Source: Aegilops tauschii subsp. strangulata (taxonomy: Eukaryota > Streptophyta > Magnoliopsida > Poales > Poaceae). Taken from it: 64,000 nt of DNA. The first letter of the stretch is position 1; the number at the start of each line of letters is the position of its first letter. The notes below the pieces were generated by a model, which searched no databases, was not told where the DNA came from, and saw only the letters and a program-made list of their open reading frames with translations. The stretch covers positions 499,192,601 to 499,256,600 of the forward strand of contig NC_053035.3 of NCBI RefSeq assembly GCF_002575655.3. The letters run 5' to 3'. The position numbers and the translations under genes are program-made. Of this stretch, positions 54,876-64,000 are shown piece by piece.

Positions 54876-56601
54876 TGTTGGAAATATGCCCTAGAGGCAA
54901 CAATAAAATGGTTATTATTATATTTCCTTGTTCATGATAATTGTCTGTTGTTCATGCTTTAATTGTGTTATCCGGAAATCGTAATACATGTGTGAATACA
55001 TAGACCATAACATGTCCCTAGTGAGCCTCTAGTTGACTAGCTCGTTGATCAATAGATGGTTACGGTTTCCTGACCATGGACATTGGATGTCATTGATAAT
55101 GGGATCACATCATTAGGAGATTGATGTGATGGACAAGACCCAATCCTAAGCATAGCACTAGATCGTGTAGTTCGTTTGCTAAAGCTTTTCTAATGTCAAG
55201 TATCATTTCCTTAGAACATGAGATCGTGCAACTCCCGGATACCGTAGGAATGCTTTGGGTGTACCAAACGTCACAACGTAACTGGGTGGCTATAAAGGTG
55301 CACTACAGGTATCTCCGAAAGTGTTTGTTGGGTTGGCTCGAATCGAGACTGGGATTTGTCACTCCGTATGACGGAGAGGTATCTCTGGGCCCACTCGGTA
55401 TTGCATCATCATAATGAGCTCAATGTGACTAAGTAGTTAGTCATGGGATCATGCATTACTGAACGAGTAAAGTGACTTGCCGGTAACGAGATTGAAAGAG
55501 GTATTGGGATACCGACGATCGAATCTCGGGCAAGTAACATACCGATTGATAAAGGGAATTGTATACGGGATTGCTTGAATCCTCGACATCGTGGTTCATC
55601 CGATGAGATCATCATGGAACATGTGGGAGCCAACATGGGTATCCAGATCCCGCTGTTGGTTATTGGCTAGAGAGGTGTCTCGATCATGTCTGCATGATTC
55701 CCGAACCCGTAGGGTCTACACACTTAAGGTTCGATGACGCTAGGGTTATAAGGAAGGTTTGTATGTGATTACCGAATGTTGTTCGGAGTCCCGGATGAGA
55801 TCACGGACGTCACGAGGAGTTCCGGAATGGTCCGGAGGTAAAGATTTATATATGGGAAGTCACCATACGGTCACCGGAAGTGTTCGGGGGTATGCCGGTA
55901 TTGTGCCGGGACCACCGAAGGGGTTCCGGGGGTCCACCGGGAGGGTCCACCTGCCCCGGAGGGACTTATGGGCTGTAGGTGGAAGGGAACCAGCCCTAAG
56001 TGGGCTGGGCGCCAACCCCCCTAGGGCCCATGCGCCTAGGGTTTGGGGGGGGGAACCCTAAAGGGGGGCGCCCCCCCCCCCTTGCTTGGGGGGCAAGCCA
56101 CCTTCCCCTGGCCACCCCTCCCACCAGATGGGATCTGAAGGGGCCGGCCCCCCTCTCCCTTGCCCCTATATATAGTGGAGGGGTGGGAGGGCAGCCACAC
56201 CTTTCCCAAGGCGCAGCCCCTTCCCCCCCAACACCTCTCCTCCTCCGCGTGTGCTTAGCGAAGCCCTGCCGGAGAACTGTCACACCACCACCACCACGCC
56301 GTCGTGCTGCTGTTGGAGCCTTCTTCCTCAACCTCTCCCTCCTCCTTGCTGGATCAAGGCATGGGAGACGTCACCGCTCCGTACGTGTGTCGAACGCGGA
56401 GGTGCCGTCCGTTCGGCGCTTGGATCATCGGTGATTTGGATCACGACGAGTACGACTCCATCAACCCCGTTCTCTTGAACGCTTCCGCTCGCGATCTACA
56501 AGGGTATGTAGATGCACTCCTCCCCTCTCGTTGCTAGTAAACTCCATAGATTGATCTTGGTGATGCGTAGAAAATTTTAATTTCTGCTACGATCCCCAAC
56601 A
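54876..56601 (+). repeat. 3' LTR of the third Angela
   Basis: 1726 bp, following the polypurine tract AAGTGGGAGAC. The TATA region reads CCCTATATATAG at 56163-56174. It differs from its 5' partner at many sites in the GC-rich promoter-proximal third. Confidence 0.92.
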
Positions 56602-56761
56602 CTGGGATCGATGAGGAACAGGAGATAAGGGACACAAGGTTTTACCCAGGTTCAAGCCCTATCGAAGAGGTAAAACTCTACTCATGCTTGATTATATTCG
56701 ATGGGTATGGTTACAGAGTCGATCTACCTCGAGATCAGGCGAGCTAAACCCTAGATGGGAG
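56602..56761 (+). mobile_element. gypsy-type LTR, continuation after Angela
   Basis: It begins with the right CTGGG copy (56602-56606) and continues the LTR text from 47907: ATAAGGGACACAAGGTTTTA, CCCAGGTTCAAGCCCT, GAGATCAGGCGAGCTAAACC. It stops at 56761, where another LTR begins. Confidence 0.75.
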
Positions 56762-58087
56762 TGATGGAAATATGCCCTATAGAGGCAATAATAAAGTTGT
56801 TATTATTTTATGTCTCCTTATTCATGATAAAGGTTTATTATTCATGCTAGAATTGTATTGACTGAAAACTTAAATACATGTGTGAATAGATAAACAAATA
56901 CCGTGTCCCTAGTAAGCCTCTACTAGACTAGCTCGTTGATAAAAAATGGTTAAGGTTTCCTAACCATAGACATGAGTTGTCATTTGATAACGGGATCACA
57001 TCATTAGGAGAATGATGTGATGGACAAGACCTATTCGTTAGCCTAGCATTTGATCGTACAGTTTTTGCTACTGCTTTCTTGTATGTCAAATACATGTTGC
57101 TTAGAAACCATGAGATCATGGAACTCCCGGATACCGGAGAAATACCTTGTCTGCTATCAAACGTCACAACGTAATTGAGTGATCATAAAGGTGCTCTACA
57201 TGTATCTCCGAAGGTGTTTGTTGAGTTGACATGAATCGAGATTGGGATTTGTCACTGCGAGTATCGGGGAGGTATCTCTGAGCCCTCTCGGCAATACACA
57301 TCATAAGAAGGCTTGCAAGCAAATGACTAATGAGTTAGTTACGAGATGATGTATTACGGAACGAGTAAAGAGACTTGCCGGTAACGAGATTGAAATAGGT
57401 ATAGAGATACCGACGATCGAATCTCGGGCTAGTAACATACCGACAAACAAAGGGAATTACGTATGTTGTCATAACGGTTCAACCGATAAAGATCTTCGTA
57501 GAATATGTTGGAACCAATATGGGCATCCAGGTTCCACTATTGGTTATTGAGCAGAGAGGTGTCTCGGTCATGTCTACATAGTTCTCGAACCCGTAGGGTC
57601 CGCACGTTTAACGTTCGATGACGATATAGTATTATATGAGTTATGTGATTTGGTGATCGAATGTTGTTTGGAGTCCCGGATGAGATCACGTACACGACGA
57701 GGAGTCTTGTAATGGTCGAGAGGTAAAGATTGATATATAGGATGATGGTATTCGGACACCGGAATGGTTTCGGAGTGCACCGGGTAGTCATCGGATCATC
57801 GAAAGGGGTTCCGGGAGGCCCCAGGAGGTCTATGGGCCTAATGGGCCAAGGAGAGGCACACAGAAGCCCACAAAGGGGTTGTCCGCCCTCTCCCTGGCCG
57901 CCGGCCCTAGAAGAAGGAAAGGGAGGGGCGCCACCTCCTCCTTCCTCTTCCCCCTTGTGGGAGAAAGGAAAGGGGGGGGGGGTGCACCTCCTCCTTCCTT
58001 CCCCTTGGCGCCAAAAGAAGGAAGGGGGGGGGGGGCGGCCTTGGGCAAGCCCAAGTAGGATTCAGACCTACTTGGGGCACCCCATGG
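56762..58087 (+). repeat. LTR of a second LTR-element family (copy a), 3' truncated
   Basis: It starts TGATGGAAATATGCCCTATA, related to the Angela LTR terminus but with a clearly different body (GTTTATTATTCATGCTAG, CTCGAACCCGTAGGGTCC). It ends in mid-LTR at CACCCCATGG, where copy b begins. G runs occur at 57973-57981 and 58025-58036. The family is common in wheat; I recall Sabrina-like LTRs with this start but do not rely on the name. Confidence 0.7.
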
Positions 58088-59305
58088 TGATGGAAATATG
58101 CCCTAGAGGCAATAATAAAGTTGTTATTATTCTATATTTCCTTATTCATGATAAAGGTTTATTATTCATGCTAGAATCGTATTGATCGGAAACTTAAATA
58201 CATGTGTGAATACATAAACAAATATCGTGTCCCTAGTGAGCCTCTACTAGACTAGCTCGTTGATCAAAGATGGTTAAGGTTTCCTAACCATGGACATGAG
58301 TTTTCATTTGATAACGGGATCACATCATTAGGAGAATGATGTGATGGACAAGACCCATCCGTTAGCTTAGCATTTGATCGTACAGTTTATTTCTACTGCT
58401 TTCTTGTATGTCAAGTACATGTTCCTTAGACCATGAGATGATGCAACTCCCGGATACCGGAGGAATACCTTGTGTACTATCAAACGTCACAACGTAACTG
58501 GGTGATCATAAAGGTGCTTTACAGGTATCTCCGAAGGTGTTTGTTGAGTTGGCATGGATCGAGATTGGAATTTGTCACTCCGAGTATCGGAGAGGTATCT
58601 CTGGGCTGTCTCGGTAATACACATCATAAGAAGCCTTGCAAGCAAATGACTAATGAGTTATTTACGAGATGGTGTATTATGGAACGAGTAAAGAGACTTG
58701 CTGGTAATGAGATTGAACTAGGTATAGAGATACCGACGATTGGATCTCGGGCAAGTAACATACCGACAGACAAAGGGAATTGCGTATGTTGTCATGACGG
58801 TTCGACCGATAAAGATCTTCATAGAATATGTAGGAGCCAATATGGGCATCCAGGTTTCGCTATTGGTTATTGACCGAAGAGGTGTCTTGGTCATGTCTAC
58901 ATAGTTCTCGAACCCGTAGGGTCCGCACGGTTAACGTTGGATGACGATATAGCTAGTATTATATGAGTTATGTGATTTGGTGACCGAATGTTGTTCGGAG
59001 TCCCAGATGAGATCACATACACGACGAGGTGTCTCGAAATGGTATAGGGGCTTATGGGCCAAGTGAGGGAACACACCAGCCCACAAGGGGCTGGTGCGCC
59101 CCCCATAGCAGACAGGCCCTAGGGGAGAAGGAAAGTGGAGACAGGTCTCCCCTTTCCTTCCCTCTCCTCCTCCTTCCTTTCCCCTTTGGGGAATTATGGC
59201 AGGAGGGCGCAGGGCAAGGCAGGGGCCCTAGGGCCCGGCGGCCATGCCCTAGGGCACGCCTGGCTGCCTCCTCTCCCCTCCCACCTGTATATACATGGGG
59301 AGGGG
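58088..59305 (+). repeat. LTR of the same family (copy b), 3' truncated
   Basis: It starts TGATGGAAATATGCCCTAGA and follows copy a closely for about 900 bp, then diverges in the GC-rich part. It contains a TATA-like CTGTATATACATGG at 59285-59298. It ends where the gypsy-type LTR at 59306 begins. No internal domain of this family is present between a and b, so they are separate truncated insertions or one rearranged element. Confidence 0.7.
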
Positions 59306-60837
59306 TGATACGTCTCCGTCGTATCTATAATTTTTGATTGTTCCATGCCATTATTATACAACTTTCATATACTTTTTGGCAACTTTTTATACTATTTTTG
59401 GGACTAACATATTGATCCAGTGCCCAGTGCCAGTTCCTGTTTGTTGCATGTTTTATGTTTCGCAGAAAATCCATATCAAACGGAGTCCAAATGGGATAAA
59501 AACTGACGGAAATTTCTTTTGGAATATTTATGATTTTTGGGAAGAAGAATCAACGCGAGACGATGCCCGAGGGGGCCACGAGGCAGGGGGGCCCGCCCTA
59601 GGGGGTCAGGCGCGCCCTGGGCCCTCGTGGCCACCCTGTAAGGCGGTTGGTGCCCTTCTTTCGCCGCAAGAAAGCTAATTTCTGGATAGAGATCGTGTCC
59701 AAAATTCAGCCCAATCGGAGTTACGGATCTCCGGGAATTTAAGAAACGGTGAAGGGCCAGAATCGGGGAACGCAGAAACAGAGAGAGACAGAGAGACAGA
59801 TCCAATCTCGGAGGGGCTCTCGCCCCTCCCATGCCATGGAGGCCAAGGATCAGAGGGGAAACCCTTCTCCCATCTAGGGAGGAGGTCAAGTAAGAAGAAG
59901 AAGAAGGGGCCCCTCTCCCCCTCTCTTTCGGTGGCGCCGGAACGCTGCCGTGGCCATCATCATCACCGCGATCTTCACCAACACCTCCGCCATCTTCACC
60001 AACATATCCATCACCTTCCCCCCTCTATCTACAGCGGTCCACTCTCCCGTAACCCGCTGTACCCTCTACTTGAACATGGTGCTTTATGCTTCATATTATT
60101 ATCCAATGATGTGTTGCCATCCTATGATGTATGAGTAGATTTTCGTTGTCCTATCAGTGGTTGATGAATTGCTATGATTGATTTAATTTGCTTGTGGTTA
60201 TGTTGCTGTCCTTTGGTGCCCATCATATGAGCACGCGCGTGGATCACACCATAGGGTTAGTTGTATGTTGATAGGACTATGTATTGGAGGGCAAGAGTGA
60301 CAGAAGCTTCAACCTAGCATAGAAATTGATGCATACGGGATTGAAGGGGGACCAATATATCTTAATGCTATGGTTGGGTTTTACCTTAATGAACGTTAGT
60401 AGTTGTGGATGCTTGCTAATAGTTCCAATCATAAGTGCATAGAATTCCAAGTCAGGGATGGCATGCTAGCAGTGGCCTCTCCCACATAAAACTTGCTATC
60501 GGTCTAGTAAAGTAGTCAATTGCTTAGGGACAATTTCGCAACTCCTACCACCACTTTTCCACACTCGCTATATTTACTTTATTGTGTATTTATCTAAACA
60601 GCCCTAGTTTTTATTCTCGTGCTCTTTATTATCTTGCAAACCTTTCCAAAAACACCTACAAAGTACTTCTAGTTTTATACTTGTTCTAGGTAAAGCGAAC
60701 ACTAAACGTGCGTAGAGTCGTATCAGTGGCAGATAGGACTTGAGAGAATATTTGTTCTACCTTTAGCTCCTCGTTGGGTTCGACACTCTCACTTATCGAA
60801 AGAGGCTACAATTATCCCCTACACTTGTGGGTTATTA
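59306..60837 (+). repeat. 5' LTR of a gypsy-type element with an orphan ORF
   Basis: TGATACGTCTCCGTCGTATC opens a 1532-bp LTR whose 3' end (CCCCTACACTTGTGGGTTATTA) precedes the primer-binding site. The last bases are TTA instead of TCA. Five bases before it are AGGGG (59301-59305); the matching copy would lie beyond the window. Frames inside (for example 59931-60138) are not considered genes. Confidence 0.8.
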
Positions 60838-60848
60838 AGACCTTTTTC

Positions 60849-60866
60849 TGGCGCCGTTGCTGGGGA
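60849..60866 (+). other. primer-binding site of the gypsy-type element
   Basis: TGGCGCCGTTGCTGGGGA lies 11 bp after the LTR, one base away from the TGGCGCCGTTGCCGGGGA typical of many Triticeae gypsy elements. Confidence 0.75.
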
Positions 60867-60961
60867 GCAATAGCGCGGGGTGAATATTCTCGTGTGTGCT
60901 TGTTTGCTTTATCACTAAGTAATTTTTATTTGCTGTTCTTAGTTGTTCTCTATCATTAGTT

Positions 60962-62335
60962 ATGGATATGGAACACGAAATACCAAAAAAATTAGGTGTA
61001 CTTGCTGCTCATGGAGATGGGGAACCTCCTAAAACCCTCGATGCTCAATATGTGAAAAATATTATGTACCACTTTGATAATCCTGAGAAAACCTCATTCA
61101 ATTATGTAATGGGAGACACGTTGGACCAACGTGAATACTTTAGGGATTATCGCTTGACTCAAAAAGGGAAATTATTATGGGATCAAATTTATATGTTGAA
61201 GTGGTATGCTAGGCAACTATGCTTGAGATATGATTATACTTGTTGCTCTAGGATGAAGGCTCCACACCTTCCCTTTTCATGCAAATTTAATGGTAATGAA
61301 ACCTTGGCTTCTTATGCTAGAGGTATATATGATTACTATGATGTGGAACAAATAGAAGAATTTGTTGCTTTTATGGGTGCTTATGAAATTGAATCTATGT
61401 TCAAAGAGTTTGAAAATCTTTATGATGCTGTTTATAGACCTGAAAATTTAGCTATCCTTAAATATTGTTATGCCAATTATGAATTCAGTTCCGATATTGA
61501 TGCATTTATTGAGAAAGTCTCCGCTGTCCAAGAAGAGACTAATATTTTGCAGGAGTCTATGGAAGAAGAAATTGATGAAACTGTGAGCTCATTGGATGAA
61601 AAAGATGATGAGGAGAGCGAAGAACAAAAGGAGGAAGAGCGGATTAGCTACCCGTGCCCACCTTCTAATGATAGTAACTCTTCAACTCATACATTGTTTA
61701 ATTTCCCTTCATGCTTACCGAAGGATGATTGCTATGATGATTGTTATGATCCCGTTGATTCTCTCGAAATATCCCTTTTTGATGATGCTTGCTATGCTTG
61801 TGGCCAAGATGCCAATATGAATTATGCTTATGGAGATGAACTTGCTATAGTTCCTTATGTTAAATATGAAATCGTTGCTATTGCACCCACGCATGATAGT
61901 CCTATTATCTTTTTGAATTCTCCCTACTACACTATATCGGAGAAGTTTGCCCTTATTAAGGATTATATTGATGGGTTGCCTTTTACCGTTGCACATGATA
62001 ATTTTGATGAATGTGATATGCATGTGCTTGCTGCTCCTACTTGCAATTATTATGAGAGAGGAACTATATCTCCGCCTCTTTATGTTTCCAACACGATAAA
62101 ATTGCAAGAAACTGTTTATACTATGCATTGGCCTTTACTATGTGTGCATGAATTGTTCTTTTATGACATGCCGATGCATAGGAAGAGAGTTAGACTTCGT
62201 CATTACATAATATATGTTACTTTGTGCTCACTACTAAATTACAAATCATTGTTAATTAAAATTGGCTTTGATATAGCTTTAAAATTGGCTTTTTACAAGT
62301 CATTTATTTCTGTTGAGTGCTTTTATAAAGTTTAA
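60962..62335 (+). CDS. 457-aa protein of a non-autonomous LTR element, function unknown
   Basis: An uninterrupted frame from ATG 60962 (MDMEHEIPKKLGV) to TAA 62333-62335, about 95 bp after the primer-binding site, the position normally held by gag. It contains no RT, integrase or protease motif and no CCHC knuckle; the only Cys cluster is DDCYDDCYD followed by CYACGQD (around residues 258-283). Features are an N-terminal globular part with EYFRDYRLTQKGKLLWDQIY and CCSRMKAPHLPFSCKFNG, an acidic linker (DEKDDEESEEQKEEER, about residues 214-229), and a hydrophobic C-terminus. Codons are AT-rich, unlike the host genes here. I recall near-identical frames in other wheat LTR elements lacking pol. 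It may be a highly diverged gag or an unrelated protein; no function is claimed. Confidence 0.75.
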   Translation: MDMEHEIPKKLGVLAAHGDGEPPKTLDAQYVKNIMYHFDNPEKTSFNYVMGDTLDQREYFRDYRLTQKGKLLWDQIYMLKWYARQLCLRYDYTCCSRMKAPHLPFSCKFNGNETLASYARGIYDYYDVEQIEEFVAFMGAYEIESMFKEFENLYDAVYRPENLAILKYCYANYEFSSDIDAFIEKVSAVQEETNILQESMEEEIDETVSSLDEKDDEESEEQKEEERISYPCPPSNDSNSSTHTLFNFPSCLPKDDCYDDCYDPVDSLEISLFDDACYACGQDANMNYAYGDELAIVPYVKYEIVAIAPTHDSPIIFLNSPYYTISEKFALIKDYIDGLPFTVAHDNFDECDMHVLAAPTCNYYERGTISPPLYVSNTIKLQETVYTMHWPLLCVHELFFYDMPMHRKRVRLRHYIIYVTLCSLLNYKSLLIKIGFDIALKLAFYKSFISVECFYKV

Positions 62336-63741
62336 AAACAAAAAAAATAAAGAGGGGAAACCCAAAACTTTTCAAAAAAAAAGCGAAAGTGAGAAAGACG
62401 AGCATTGTTAAAGTGGGAGCTAGCCTTCAACTTTGTTCATGCTCACGGAAACTTTGTGAATCTTGATTACAGAAACTTTTCAATAAAAATAATTATCCCC
62501 TTGTACAATTCCATTGTAATATAAAAATAATGTGCCAAGGTTTGCCTTTAGGATGTTTACAATGCTTGTTGGTTTGTGCGGTGCAGGACAGAAACTTTGG
62601 CTGTAGTGATCGATTTTTATTTTTTTACTGGAACGTCAAACGGTTCTGATTATTTTTGCACTGTCTTCCTATACAAATTGTTAATTTTTCCTAATTTTGG
62701 CAGAATTGTTGATGTACCAGAAGTATGGTGGATGTTCAGATTATTACAGACTGTTCTGTTTTAGACAGATTCTGTTTTGATGCATAGTTTGCTTGTTTGG
62801 ATGAAACTATCAATTTATATCAGTGGATTAAGCCATGGAAAAGTTATATTACAGTAGCTACAATGCAAAAACAAAATATGAATTGGTTTGCAACAGTACT
62901 TAGAGTAGTGATTTGCTTTATTATACTAACAGATCTTACCGAGTTTTCTGTTGAAGTTTTGTGTGGATGAAGTGTTCGATGATCGAGGATGTTGATGTGA
63001 GGAGAAGAAGGAGAGGCAAGAGCTCAAGCTTGGGGATGCCCAAGGCACCCCAAGTAAATATTCAAGGAGACTCAAGCGTCTAAGCTTGGGGATGCCCCAG
63101 AAGGCATCCCCTCTTTCTTCAACAAGTATCGGTATGTTTTCGGATTCGTTTCGTTCATGCAATATGTGCAATCTTGGAACGTCTTTTGCATTTAGTTTTC
63201 ACTTTTTCTTTTATGCACCATGCTGGTATGAGATAGTCCTTGGTTGATTTATAGAATGCTCATTGCACTTCACTTATATCTTTTGAGTATGGCTTTATAG
63301 AATGCTTCATGTGCTTCACTTAAATCATTTGAAGTTTGGATTGCCTGTTTCTCTTCACATAGACAACCGCCATTTGTAGAATGCTCTTTTGCTTCACTTA
63401 TATTTGTAGAGAGTGGGCATATCTTTTGTAGAAAGAATTAAACTCTCTTGCTTCACTTATATCTATTTAGAGAGATGATAGGAATTGGTCATTCACATGG
63501 TTAGTCATAAAATCCTACATAAAACTTGTAGATCGCTGAATATGATATGTTTGATTCCTTGCAATAGTTTTGCGATATAAAGGTGGTGATATTAGAGTCG
63601 TGCTAGTTGAGTAATTGTGAAATTGAGAAATACTTGTGTTGAGGTTTGCAAGTCCCGTAGCATTCACGTATGGTGAACCGTTATGTAACGAAGTTGGAGC
63701 ATGAGGTATTTATTGATTGTCTTCCTTTGTGTGGAGGTCGG
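62336..63741 (+). other. non-coding internal region of the gypsy-type element
   Basis: No frame of note follows the 457-aa ORF. It has a repeated CAAGCTTGGGGATGCCC phrase (63026 and 63081) and several AATGCTC/CTTCACTTATAT phrases between 63240 and 63470, loosely repeated at about 60-90 bp. No pol genes are seen before the next insertion at 63742. Confidence 0.65.
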
Positions 63742-63875
63742 TGAGGGAGTCCTAGATTAGGGGGTCCTTGGACGGCCGGACTATATACTTTGGCCGGACT
63801 GTTGGACTATGAAGATACAAGATTGAAGACTTCGTCCCGTGTCCGGGTGGGACTCTCCTTTGCGTGGAAGGCAAG
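63742..63875 (-). mobile_element. gypsy-type LTR end, inverted relative to 47858
   Basis: TGAGGGAGTCCTAGATTAGG at 63742 is the complement of the usual 3' end of the TGTCAAAACCGGC LTR family seen at 47858. The following phrase GGACTGTTGGACTATGAAGA is typical of it. The fragment stops at 63875, where another LTR starts. Confidence 0.7.
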
Positions 63876-64000
63876 TGACGACCCACAAGTATAGGGGATC
63901 TATCGTAGTCCTTTCGATAAGTAAGAGTGTCGAACCCAACGAGGAGCAGAAGGAAATGATAAGCGATTTTCAGCAAGGTATTCTCTGCAAGCACTGAAAT
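63876..64000 (-). mobile_element. gypsy-type LTR end, minus strand, running off the window
   Basis: TGACGACCCACAAGTATAGG at 63876 is, on the minus strand, the 3' end of an LTR related to the one at 59306. Both share GTTGGGTTCGACACTCT and ACTTATCGAAAG (plus strand 60774-60801). The element continues past 64000. Confidence 0.75.

Larger units (their letters stand above)
47908..56601 (+). mobile_element. Angela (copia) element, complete structure, third copy
   Basis: A single element of 8694 bp: 5' LTR 47908-49628, internal domain, 3' LTR 54876-56601, flanked by CTGGG. The PBS is canonical. LTRs differ from those of the 14366-30113 array at many sites, and gag has a distinct segment (APVFPATQDVLNVW, near 51055-51095, versus APVQANQDVMNAW), so it is another subfamily or older copy. 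It sits inside the gypsy LTR begun at 47858. Confidence 0.93.

Noticed and set aside
59931..60138. Small plus-strand frames with hydrophobic Ile/Thr-rich residues
   Set aside because: They lie inside the 5' LTR of the gypsy-type element and are most simply LTR sequence.

Overview
The window is plant nuclear DNA, almost certainly from wheat or a close Triticeae relative. The evidence is full-length copia LTR elements whose termini read TGTTGGAAATATGCCC (Angela/BARE/WIS group), gypsy LTRs starting TGATACGTCTCC, Stowaway ends, a plant LINE, and genes with GT-AG introns. Nearly all of the 64 kb is transposon sequence nested in transposon sequence; I can support three host genes.

Layout. 1-7120: a Stowaway end, then two diverged inverted arms (592-1077 and 6641-7120) around a degenerate minus-strand copia element (1097-6640). 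7961-9260: an AT-rich degenerate tandem repeat. 10279-11928: a five-exon, secreted GDSL-like gene whose catalytic Ser, Asn and His positions are all substituted. 12100-14365: unclassified motif-rich DNA and the left half of a probable small TIR element. 14366-30113: an Angela array LTR-internal-LTR-internal-LTR bounded by one 5-bp target duplication (CTTTG). 30119-31058: the right half of the TIR element and a gypsy LTR 3' end. 31794-38873: a 7-kb LINE with broken ORF1 and ORF2 and a poly(A) tail. 39241-40930: pyrimidine tracts, a minisatellite and a mariner transposase fragment. 42868-43200: an ELOF1-type elongation-factor gene (+). 43692-46768: a DUF569 gene (-) with two candidate last exons carried on a tandem duplication. 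47858-64000: a ladder of nested LTR elements: gypsy LTR interrupted by a third Angela (47908-56601, target duplication CTGGG), then two related LTRs head to tail, then a gypsy-type element with a 457-aa open frame of unknown function, then two further LTR fragments.

How it fits together. The host genes lie in two small islands: the GDSL-like gene alone, and the convergent ELOF1/DUF569 pair. Every retroelement coding region except the 457-aa frame is disrupted. The two internal domains of the Angela array share most inactivating lesions and a damaged primer-binding site, and the outer target duplication is single, so the array looks like unequal exchange within one already defective element rather than two insertions. 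The most interesting items are this array, the GDSL pseudoenzyme with a Cys-rich N-terminal domain, the duplicated DUF569 terminal exon, and the intact orphan ORF in the gypsy-type element. No tRNA, rRNA or CRISPR feature was seen.
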